From the NCBI GenBank assembly GCA_934511465.1, contig CAKSWG010000044.1, positions 1-11,980 of the forward strand: DNA of 11,980 nt, given 5' to 3'. A model generated the notes under the pieces. That model was given only the letters and a program-made list of their open reading frames with translations, ran no database searches and had not been told where the DNA came from. The translations under genes were made by a program, and so were the position numbers. This DNA is from an uncultured Faecalibacterium sp. Lineage in GTDB: Bacteria; Bacillota; Clostridia; Oscillospirales; Ruminococcaceae. Of the stretch, positions 6,291 to 11,980 are shown piece by piece. How positions within the stretch are numbered: position 1 is the stretch's first letter; the number at the start of each line of letters is the position of its first letter.

Positions 6291-6337
6291 CCGGCAGCTT
6301 TCCCCACTGCCGGGCGTGCTTTTCAAAGGGAAAGCAC
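6291..6337 (-). promoter_or_regulatory. Twin hairpins in the glyS leader
   Basis: On the minus strand the first hairpin is GTGCTTT/AAAGCAC (6331-6337 with 6316-6322, 8-nt loop). The second is CCGGCAG/CTGCCGG (6307-6313 with 6291-6297, 9-nt loop). CTTTCCC in the first (6334-6328) is complementary to GGGAAAG in the loop of the second (6304-6298), so a competing pairing or pseudoknot is possible. Neither is followed by a U-tract. The function is unknown. Confidence 0.4.
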
Positions 6338-6346
6338 AGTATCTTT

Positions 6347-6375
6347 ACTGTACCATGTTTTGCGCCGCTTGTAAA
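6347..6375 (-). promoter_or_regulatory. glyS promoter with a dyad over the -10
   Basis: TTTACA (6370-6375) and TACAGT (6347-6352) on the minus strand are 17 bp apart. A TGG in front of the -10 gives an extended -10. The start site would be near 6340, about 100 nt before the glyS ATG. The perfect 6-bp dyad ACAGTA-4-TACTGT (6336-6351) overlaps the -10 and the start site and could be an operator. Confidence 0.65.
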
Positions 6376-6379
6376 GCCG

Positions 6380-6413
6380 AAAACCGGCCTGCTTTGGGGA
6401 ACAGACCGGTTTT
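6380..6413 (-). terminator. Terminator after rlmH
   Basis: Arms 6402-6413 and 6380-6391 form a 12-bp stem with one G-U and a 10-nt loop. The minus-strand 3' arm ends in TTTT, followed by CGGC, so the U-tract is short. The hairpin begins six bases after the rlmH stop. It sits directly upstream of the glyS promoter and separates the parE-parC-rlmH unit from glyS. On the plus strand it ends in TTTTT and could work there too. Confidence 0.6.
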
Positions 6414-6418
6414 TGCGC

Positions 6419-6904
6419 TTATTTATGGTATTTCATTCCTGCATTGATGGTGCAGGCGCGGTAAATTTGTTCGGTCAGCACAAGGCGTGCCAGCTGGTGG
6501 GGCATGGTGATGCGCCCCATGCTGAACTTGAGGGCAGCAGCCTTTTTCACCTCATCGGACAGGCCGTGGGACGAGCCGATAACGAACGCCACATCCCCTG
6601 CCCCGCTGTTCGCGCGGTCGGCAAGGAACTGCGCCAGCTCGTCGGAGGAGATCTGCCTGCCCTCGATGCACATTGCCACGATGGCAGCGCCCTTGCGCAC
6701 ATTGGACAGGATGGCCTTGCCCTCTTTATCCAGTGCCTTTTTTACCACGGCATCGGAAGCGTTCTTCTCTTCGATCTTTTCCTCCGGCAGCTCGATGATG
6801 CGGAAGGATGCGAATGCGGCAAGGCGCTTCTGGTACTCCGCCACGCCCTCAGCGAAATATTTTGCATTCAGCTTGCCCACACAGATCAGGTCGATGTTTT
6901 GCAT
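6419..6904 (-). CDS. rlmH: 23S rRNA (pseudouridine1915-N3)-methyltransferase RlmH
   Basis: RlmH is a small SPOUT methyltransferase that methylates pseudouridine 1915 in helix 69 of 23S rRNA on the assembled 70S ribosome. The 161-residue length is typical. The SPOUT knot signature is present as FVIGSSHGLSDEV (107-119), where the usual IGG is IGS. It is followed by MPHQLARLVLTEQIYRA (134-150) and the conserved C-terminal YHK. AAGGAG at 6910-6915 lies five bases before the ATG and overlaps the stop codon of parC. Only 9 bp separate the two genes, so they are almost certainly co-transcribed and probably coupled. The functional link with a topoisomerase gene is not obvious. Confidence 0.95.
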   Translation of the reverse strand: MQNIDLICVGKLNAKYFAEGVAEYQKRLAAFASFRIIELPEEKIEEKNASDAVVKKALDKEGKAILSNVRKGAAIVAMCIEGRQISSDELAQFLADRANSGAGDVAFVIGSSHGLSDEVKKAAALKFSMGRITMPHQLARLVLTEQIYRACTINAGMKYHK

Positions 6905-6913
6905 AAAAACTCC

Positions 6914-9163
6914 TTACAGCAGCGTCAGCTGCTCCCCTTCATCCTCGGCGCGGAGCAGCGCACCGGTGGCGGGCAGGCTGCGCACCCGGTAGCGGTGGGG
7001 GTTCGCCAGTTCCAGCGTGTCCGCCGGGACGACCGACGCAATGGTCTGGTTCTTTTTCAGGGTGACCACTGCCACACCCTGACTGTCGCGGGTGGCCTTT
7101 GCGGCGATCTGCGCCGTGCCCACCAGCAGCATCCGGCTGGCACTGGTACGGATGGCAAGCTCGGTCTCCTCCGGCAGGAACAACAGCGTTGCCAGCGGCT
7201 CCTTATCGCAGTAGGCCTTGAGCAGCTTGCGGCGGTTCTGTTTGGTGGCGTAGGAGCTGAGGGGGATTTTTGCGCACCTGCCGCTGGCAAAGAAGAACAG
7301 CATAAAGCCGCTGTAATCGCCGGTGATCACCATGGAGAGCACGTTCTCGCCCTCGTCCATGCCCAAACGGCCCGGGATGAAAATGCCCATCTGGGCCACC
7401 CTGCCGTCCTCCAGCTCAGCCAGACGTATCTTGTACACCTGCTGGCGGTCGGTAAAGAACAGCGCTTCCACGTTGTTGCGGGTCTCGATCTGCTGTACGA
7501 TCTCGTCGCCCTCCTTCAGCTTGTGGGCACCGGCGGTGCGCAGACCCTGCGGAGGAATTTTCTTGAAGTAGCCCTCCCGGGTAAAGAACACGGTGACGGG
7601 GTAATCCGGCACTTCTTCTTCCTCGGCACCGCCCTCTTCCTCGGGCAGATCGTACAGGATCTCGCTGCGGCGTGGCTGGCCGTACTTTTTGGCCACATCG
7701 TTCAGCTCGTTGATGATGATGCGGCGGATGCGGGCGGGCTTGGCAAGAATGTCGTTCAGGTCGGCGATGTCCTTTTCCAGCTGCTCGATCTCACCGGTGC
7801 GCTTGAGGATATACTCCCGGTTCAGATGGCGCAGCTTGATCTCCGCCACATAGTCCGCCTGCACTTCATCAATGCCAAAGCCGATCATCAGGTTGGGCAC
7901 CACTTCGGTCTCTTCCTCGGTGGTACGGATGATATGGATGGCCTTATCGATATCCAGCAGGATGGCGGCAAGGCCCTTGAGCAGGTGCAGGCGCTTTTCC
8001 TTGCCGTGGAGGTCGTAGTAGGTGCGGCGGCGCACGCATTCCACGCGGAAGGCCGTCCACTCCTTCAAAATTTCCCGCACGCCCATCACGCGGGGCTGGC
8101 CGGACACCAGAATGTTGAAGTTGGCGCTGAAGCTGTCCTCCAAGGGGGTGGTCTTGAAGAGCTTTGCCATCAGTTTGTCGGCGTCCACGCCGCGCTTGAG
8201 GTCCAGCGTCAGCTTCAGGCCGTTCAGGTCGGTCTCGTCGCGCATGTCGCTGATCTCTTTCACCTTGCCGGCCTTGACCAGCTCGGCAATTTTATCCATG
8301 ATGGCTTCCACGGTGGTGGTGGGCGGGATCTGCGTTACCTCGATCATGTTTTCGCCGGGCACCACGTTGTAGCGGGCGCGCACCTTCACGCTGCCACGGC
8401 CATTCTCGTAAATCTCACGCATCTGCGCTTCATCGTACAAGATCTGGCCACCGCCCACAAAGTCCGGGGCAGGCATGGTGGTGGAGATATCGTGATGCTC
8501 GTCCTTCATCAGGGCCACGGTGGTGGCGCACAGCTCTGCCAGATTGAAGGAGCAGATGTTGCAGGCCATGCCCACCGCGATGCCCAGCGTGTTGTTGGCC
8601 AGAATGGTGGGGAATGTGACCGGCAGCAGGGTGGGCTCGGTGGTGGTGCTGTCGTAGTTGGGCACAAAATCCACGGTCTCCTTGTCGATATCCCGGAACA
8701 GCTCCTCGCACACACCTTCCAGCTTTGCCTCGGTGTAACGGGCAGCAGCGCAGGACATATCACGGCTGTAGGCCTTGCCGAAGTTGCCCTTGCTGTCCAC
8801 AAAGGGCACCAGCAGGCTCTCGTTGCCGCGGCCCATGCGCACCATGGTGTCGTAGATGGCGGCATCGCCGTGGGGGTTCAGGTGCATGGTGCTGCCCACG
8901 ATGTTGGCAGACTTGGTGCGTGCGCCCTTGAGCAGGCCCATCTCGTACATGGTGTACAGCAGCTTGCGGTGCGCCGGTTTGAAGCCGTCGATCTCCGGCA
9001 GCGCACGGCTGACGATGACGCTCATGGCGTAGGGCATATAGTTGGTTTCCAGCGTGCGGGTGATGGGGTCCTCCAGCACGCTGCCCGCGTTCAGAATTTC
9101 AACGCCGTCGCCCAGCTGCGGGCGCACCGGCTTTATAGCTTTCTTGGTCGATTTTCTAGGCAT
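6914..9163 (-). CDS. parC: Type IIA DNA topoisomerase subunit A (topoisomerase IV-like)
   Basis: This is the DNA-cleaving subunit, which relaxes or decatenates DNA together with the B subunit encoded upstream. The product has 749 residues. The winged-helix region shows LNPHGDAAIYDTMVRMGRG (95-113) and the catalytic tyrosine Tyr143 in AAARYTEAKL. A tower and coiled-coil region follows to about 490. A C-terminal beta-pinwheel-like part starts near YPVTVFFTREGYFKKIPPQG. I see no GyrA box (QRRGGKG), which favours topoisomerase IV over gyrase. Ala101 stands where GyrA usually has Ser83. The ATG at 9161-9163 has a modest AAGAGG at 9171-9176. The parE gene lies 292 bp upstream and rlmH 9 bp downstream. 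Assignment as ParC and not a lineage-specific paralogue is likely but not certain. Confidence 0.85.
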   Translation of the reverse strand: MPRKSTKKAIKPVRPQLGDGVEILNAGSVLEDPITRTLETNYMPYAMSVIVSRALPEIDGFKPAHRKLLYTMYEMGLLKGARTKSANIVGSTMHLNPHGDAAIYDTMVRMGRGNESLLVPFVDSKGNFGKAYSRDMSCAAARYTEAKLEGVCEELFRDIDKETVDFVPNYDSTTTEPTLLPVTFPTILANNTLGIAVGMACNICSFNLAELCATTVALMKDEHHDISTTMPAPDFVGGGQILYDEAQMREIYENGRGSVKVRARYNVVPGENMIEVTQIPPTTTVEAIMDKIAELVKAGKVKEISDMRDETDLNGLKLTLDLKRGVDADKLMAKLFKTTPLEDSFSANFNILVSGQPRVMGVREILKEWTAFRVECVRRRTYYDLHGKEKRLHLLKGLAAILLDIDKAIHIIRTTEEETEVVPNLMIGFGIDEVQADYVAEIKLRHLNREYILKRTGEIEQLEKDIADLNDILAKPARIRRIIINELNDVAKKYGQPRRSEILYDLPEEEGGAEEEEVPDYPVTVFFTREGYFKKIPPQGLRTAGAHKLKEGDEIVQQIETRNNVEALFFTDRQQVYKIRLAELEDGRVAQMGIFIPGRLGMDEGENVLSMVITGDYSGFMLFFFASGRCAKIPLSSYATKQNRRKLLKAYCDKEPLATLLFLPEETELAIRTSASRMLLVGTAQIAAKATRDSQGVAVVTLKKNQTIASVVPADTLELANPHRYRVRSLPATGALLRAEDEGEQLTLL

Positions 9164-9455
9164 CTTTTAACCTCTTGACGATTTTAAATGGGCGCCGCTC
9201 TCGCTCTGCCCATATTCAGCGGAAAATATTTTTTATTTTTGCAGCTCAGGATGGCCTGCGGGCCATCCTGAGCTGCTCTTTCACAGATGGAGCCGTTCCG
9301 GTTTTCTGCATTTTTCCCTTAAAATGCCGTGACCCGTTGGGGCCTTCTTCGTGAAAACGTGAGTTGGAGCAGCCCGCAGGCTGCGACAAATCACCAAATT
9401 AAAATAACGTTACCTCTGTCATTGCCAGAGCGCAAGCGGAGGCAATTTAAAATCA
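9164..9455. other. Palindrome-rich spacer between parE and parC
   Basis: No gene is seen in these 292 bp. They hold a perfect 16-bp hairpin (9241-9276), a 7-bp hairpin GCATTTT/AAAATGC (9308-9327), a 6-bp hairpin GCAGCC/GGCTGC (9369-9384), and ATTGCC/GGCAAT around a 14-nt core (9421-9446). None is followed by a T-run on the minus strand, so I cannot point to a parE terminator. I also find no convincing parC promoter. The spacer looks like a set of intergenic palindromic repeats, which needs a copy-number check in the genome. Confidence 0.6.
9241..9276. repeat. Perfect 16-bp palindromic hairpin
   Basis: GCAGCTCAGGATGGCC pairs perfectly with GGCCATCCTGAGCTGC, closed by the 4-nt loop TGCG. On the minus strand the stem is followed by AAAAATAAAAAATATTTT. 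On the plus strand it is followed by TCTTTC. It is therefore not a standard terminator for parE. It could be a repeat element, an RNA processing or stability element between parE and parC, or a weak bidirectional terminator. Confidence 0.7.
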
Positions 9456-11447
9456 TCAGCTCACATCCAGATCGTCCAGATACTCTGCACCGTGCTGCGC
9501 AATGTGTTCCTTGCGGCCTGCAAGGTTATCACCCAGCAGGATGTCGAACACCTGCGCGGTCTGCACCACATCGGTGGGCATCACTTTAATAAGGCGGCGG
9601 CTTTCCGGGTTCATGGTGGTCAGCCACATCATCTCGGGGTCGTTCTCGCCCAGACCTTTGGAGCGCTGGATGGTATATTTTTTCTCGCCGATCTCTTCCA
9701 GAAAAGCGGTCTTTTCCGGCTCGGTATAGGCAAAGTAGGTGCGATCCTTGGTTGTGATCTCATACAGCGGCGACTCGGCGATATACACATAGCCTTTTTC
9801 GATCAGGGTCGGCGTCAGGCGGTAGAGCATGGTGAGCACCAGCGTGCGGATCTGGTAGCCGTCCACGTCGGCATCGGTACAGATGACGATTTTATTGAAC
9901 CGCAGGTTGTCGAGGTTGAAGGTAGCCAGCTCCTTGTTGTGCTTGCCGCCCAGCTCCACGCCGCAGCCCATCACCTTGATCAGGTCCACAATGACGTCTG
10001 ACTTGAAGATGCGGGCGTAATCGGCCTTCAGGCAGTTCAGGATCTTGCCGCGGATGGGCATGATGGCCTGATACTCGCTGTCCCGGCTGGACTTGACCGC
10101 GCCCATAGCGGAATCGCCCTCCACGATATACAGTTCCCGGCGGGAAGCATCCTTGGTGCGGCAGTCCACGAACTTCTGCACCCGGTTGGCAAGGTCGATC
10201 TGGGTGGACAACGTTTTTTTGATGCTCTGGCGCGTTTTTTCCGCATGTTCGCGGCTCTGCTTGTTCACCAGCACCTGCTGGCAGATCTTCTGCGCTTCCT
10301 CGGGTTTCTCGAGGAAATACACCTCAAGATAGTGCTTGAGGAAGTCGGTCATAGCCTGCGAAACGAATTTGTTGGTGATGGCCTTTTTGGTCTGGTTCTC
10401 GTAGCTGGTGCGGGTGGAGAAGCTGGAGGACACATACACCAGACAGTCCTGCACGTCCTGAAAGCTGATGGCGCTCTCGCCCTTCTTATACAGGTTCTTG
10501 TCCTTGAGGTATTTGTTGATCTGGTACACAAAGGCGGTGCGTACCGCGTGTTCCGGGCTGCCGCCATGCTCCAGCCAGGAGGAGTTGTGGTAGTATTCCA
10601 GCATCTGCACCTTGTTGGAGAAGCAGAACGCCGCGCTCATGCGCACCTTGTAATCCGGCTGGTCCTCACGGTCGCGGCCGGTGGCTTCGCTCTCGCAGCT
10701 GAACACAGGGGTCAATGTTTCCTCGCCTGCCACCTCGGCCACGTAGTCTGCAATGCCGTGCTGGTAACACCAGCTCTCGTGCCAAGGCTTGCCGGTGGCG
10801 GGGTCCTTCTCGCGCTCATCGGTAAAATTGAGGGTCAGGCCCGCGTTGACCACGGCCTGACGGCGCAGCGTATCCTTATAATAGCTGGCGGGCACATCGA
10901 TGTCGGTGAACACCTCGTCGTCCGGCTTCCAGTGGATGATGCTGCCGGTGCGGCGGCCCTTGTAGGCTTCCTTTTGCAAACCGCCCACGTTCTCGCCCTT
11001 TTTGAAGTCGAGATGATAGTGGAAGCCGTCGCGGTAGATGTCGGCGCTCATCCACGCCGAAGCGTATTGGGTTGCGCACAGGCCCAAGCCGTTCAGGCCA
11101 AGGCTGAACTCATAGTTATCCTCGCCCTCGCCGTACTTGCCGCCCGCGTACATCTCGCAGAACAGCAGCTCCCAGTTGTAGCGGCCCTCGCCGTTGTTCC
11201 AGTCCACGGGCATACCGCGGCCAAAGTCCTCCACGATTACACTGCCATCCTTGCAGCGGGTCACGTTGATGGTATCACCGTGGCCGTCCCGGGCTTCGTC
11301 GATGGAGTTCGACACGATCTCAAAAATGGAGTGCGCGCAGCCCTCCACGCCGTCCGAACCAAAAATGACAGCCGGGCGCTTGCGCACACGGTCGGCACCT
11401 TTTAAGGAAGTAATACTCTCGTTGCCATATTCCTGTTTTTTTGCCAT
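9456..11447 (-). CDS. parE: Type IIA DNA topoisomerase subunit B (topoisomerase IV-like)
   Basis: This is the ATPase subunit of the topoisomerase, 663 residues. GHKL elements: Asn47 in EIVSNSIDEA binds Mg-ATP, and Asp74 in VEDFGRGMPVD contacts adenine. The glycine-rich lid reads FSLGLNGLGLCATQY (114-128), where gyrases usually have SGGLHGVG. The transducer has the QTK loop at 352-354. TOPRIM: EGDSA (443-447) with Glu443, and DADVDG (525-530). The closing motif is QRSKGLGENDPEMMW (594-608). It lacks the long insert of some GyrB proteins. I chose ATG 11445-11447 with GGAGGAG just upstream, not an in-frame ATG 12 codons earlier. A promoter lies at 11590-11618. Divergence from GyrB and the paired A subunit support ParE. 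Confidence 0.87.
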   Translation of the reverse strand: MAKKQEYGNESITSLKGADRVRKRPAVIFGSDGVEGCAHSIFEIVSNSIDEARDGHGDTINVTRCKDGSVIVEDFGRGMPVDWNNGEGRYNWELLFCEMYAGGKYGEGEDNYEFSLGLNGLGLCATQYASAWMSADIYRDGFHYHLDFKKGENVGGLQKEAYKGRRTGSIIHWKPDDEVFTDIDVPASYYKDTLRRQAVVNAGLTLNFTDEREKDPATGKPWHESWCYQHGIADYVAEVAGEETLTPVFSCESEATGRDREDQPDYKVRMSAAFCFSNKVQMLEYYHNSSWLEHGGSPEHAVRTAFVYQINKYLKDKNLYKKGESAISFQDVQDCLVYVSSSFSTRTSYENQTKKAITNKFVSQAMTDFLKHYLEVYFLEKPEEAQKICQQVLVNKQSREHAEKTRQSIKKTLSTQIDLANRVQKFVDCRTKDASRRELYIVEGDSAMGAVKSSRDSEYQAIMPIRGKILNCLKADYARIFKSDVIVDLIKVMGCGVELGGKHNKELATFNLDNLRFNKIVICTDADVDGYQIRTLVLTMLYRLTPTLIEKGYVYIAESPLYEITTKDRTYFAYTEPEKTAFLEEIGEKKYTIQRSKGLGENDPEMMWLTTMNPESRRLIKVMPTDVVQTAQVFDILLGDNLAGRKEHIAQHGAEYLDDLDVS

Positions 11448-11589
11448 GCTGCTCCTCCCGGCCCTGTTGGGGGACCCCCACACAAGCCGTCTGTAGTCAA
11501 ATCATAAAGCGCCGCCGGTCTTTGCCCCAGTCCTATATAATGTATATGCACCCCGGGAAAAGGCCGCAGCTCTGATATCATTCCACTTT

Positions 11590-11618
11590 ATTAAACCATA
11601 GGTTGTTAAATTTGTCAA
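11590..11618 (-). promoter_or_regulatory. parE promoter
   Basis: On the minus strand a perfect TTGACA (11613-11618) and TTTAAT (11590-11595, five of six) are 17 bp apart. TGG before the -10 gives an extended -10. Transcription would begin near 11583. It should serve parE and, if no termination occurs in the 292-bp spacer, parC and rlmH. Confidence 0.8.
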
Positions 11619-11759
11619 TTCCCGCTTTCCACCTGCGCTATTCCTGCCGCAGGGTCTGAGCGCTGCCAAGCGCCCTCAAAAAGTCATTCTTATTTTACGC
11701 GCTGGAGCGACCAAATTCAAGAAAGTTTCAATTTTCTGAAAAAAATTTGGATTTACCCC

Positions 11760-11787
11760 TTTACAAAATCGAAATTTCAGGTATAAT
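11760..11787 (+). promoter_or_regulatory. Promoter of the tRNA-Phe/tRNA-Gly unit
   Basis: TTTACA (11760-11765) and a perfect TATAAT (11782-11787) are 16 bp apart. The start site would be near 11794, ten bases before the mature tRNA-Phe. The A/T-rich DNA directly upstream fits a strong stable-RNA promoter. Confidence 0.8.
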
Positions 11788-11803
11788 AATCATCGTCCGG
11801 TGC

Positions 11804-11879
11804 GCCTCTGTAGCTCAGTCGGTAGAGCAGGGGACTGAAAATCCCCGTGTCATTGGTTCGATTCCGATCGGAGGCACCA
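11804..11879 (+). tRNA. tRNA-Phe (anticodon GAA)
   Basis: A full cloverleaf can be drawn. The acceptor GCCTCTG pairs with CGGAGGC (one G-U). The D stem is GCTC/GAGC. The anticodon stem GGGGA/TCCCC has loop CTGAAAA, so the anticodon is GAA. The T stem ATTGG/CCGAT has loop TTCGATT. The discriminator is A, followed by an encoded CCA (11877-11879). Length is 76 nt. Confidence 0.96.
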
Positions 11880-11884
11880 GTCAA

Positions 11885-11904
11885 GGAAACCCAGCAGGGT
11901 TTCC
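11885..11904 (+). other. Hairpin between the two tRNAs
   Basis: GGAAACCC pairs perfectly with GGGTTTCC over 8 bp with loop AGCA, in the 30-nt spacer between the tRNAs. No U-tract follows, so it is not a terminator. It may help RNase processing of the precursor. Confidence 0.55.
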
Positions 11905-11909
11905 AGTAT

Positions 11910-11980
11910 GCGGCCGTAGCTCATCTGGTAGAGCGCCACCTTGCCAAGGTGGAGGTAGCGAGTTCGAGCCTCGTCGGCCG
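11910..11980 (+). tRNA. tRNA-Gly (anticodon GCC), cut by the window end
   Basis: The acceptor GCGGCCG pairs with CGGCCG at the window end, and the last acceptor base, discriminator and CCA are missing. The D stem is GCTC/GAGC. The anticodon stem CCACC/GGTGG has loop TTGCCAA, so the anticodon is GCC. The T stem GCGAG/CTCGT (one G-U) has loop TTCGAGC. It follows tRNA-Phe by 30 nt and is probably in the same transcript. Confidence 0.95.

Larger units (their letters stand above)
11448..11803. other. Intergenic region between parE and the tRNA genes
   Basis: No gene is seen. The region holds the minus-strand parE promoter (11590-11618), a parE leader of about 135 nt, and the plus-strand tRNA promoter (11760-11787). 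The leader includes a GGGGGACCCCC dyad at about 11469-11479. Between the promoters lie a small CCTGCG/CGCAGG hairpin (11632-11653) and an A/T-rich stretch (about 11711-11750) with a CCAAATT/AATTTGG inverted repeat. The A/T-rich part may act as an UP element for the tRNA promoter. Confidence 0.6.

Noticed and set aside
6237..6346. T-box riboswitch in front of glyS
   Set aside because: I looked for the AGGGTGGNACCGCG-type T-box sequence and a following terminator. Neither is present in the leader of about 100 nt.
4743..6374. A 543-codon open frame on the plus strand opposite glyS
   Set aside because: It begins inside the terminator/promoter region 4747-4787 and mirrors the glyS codons. It has no recognisable domain.
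6272..9178. A 968-codon open frame on the plus strand opposite parC and rlmH
   Set aside because: It is antisense to two well-recognised genes. Its protein is rich in His, Gln, Leu and Gly, as expected from reading the complement of GC-rich codons. It has no ribosome binding site or family match that I recognise.
9164..9455. CRISPR array or insertion sequence in the parE-parC gap
   Set aside because: The palindromes differ from each other and are not evenly spaced. There are no direct repeats with spacers, and no transposase frame.
11520..11560. A TATAAT at 11537-11542 on the plus strand as a promoter
   Set aside because: No acceptable -35 box lies 15-19 bp upstream and no plus-strand gene begins nearby before the tRNA promoter. 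It is simply A/T-rich leader DNA of parE.

Overview
The window looks like a chromosomal segment of a GC-rich member of the Clostridia. A Faecalibacterium-like or other Oscillospiraceae organism is my best guess. The reasons are the rimP-nusA-ylxR-ylxQ-infB gene order, a short NusA of Bacillus type, a single-chain glycyl-tRNA synthetase, strong AGGAGG ribosome binding sites and sigma-A type promoters. The genus is inferred and not proven by the sequence. All large genes lie on the minus strand. The plus strand carries one small peptide gene and two tRNAs.

Region 1-3032 is the minus-strand operon rimP, nusA, ylxR, ylxQ, infB (infB is cut by the window edge). It has one clear promoter at 3004-3032 and a leader hairpin at 2951-2978 that resembles a NusA-dependent attenuator. 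The proteins serve 30S maturation, transcription elongation and termination, and translation initiation. The last genes overlap and are probably translationally coupled.

Region 3067-4381 holds an M29-family metallo-aminopeptidase with its own promoter.

Region 4381-4795, between the aminopeptidase and glyS, looks empty to an ordinary gene caller. I read it as a complete type I toxin-antitoxin module. A 32-residue hydrophobic peptide is encoded on the plus strand with a strong promoter and ribosome binding site. A convergent antisense RNA of about 95 nt on the minus strand has its own consensus promoter and terminator and overlaps the 3' end of the peptide mRNA. The two ends of the peptide mRNA can pair over 24 bp. 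Each boundary is a terminator hairpin whose loop carries the -35 box of the promoter pointing inward. This is the most interesting part of the window.

Region 4815-6413 holds glyS with its own promoter, a structured leader and the preceding rlmH terminator. Region 6419-11618 holds parE, parC and rlmH on the minus strand. The subunits form a divergent type IIA topoisomerase pair, separated by 292 bp of palindrome-rich DNA. rlmH follows parC by 9 bp. A good promoter precedes parE.

Region 11760-11980 on the plus strand is a tRNA unit with its own promoter, encoding tRNA-Phe(GAA) and tRNA-Gly(GCC). The second is cut by the window end.
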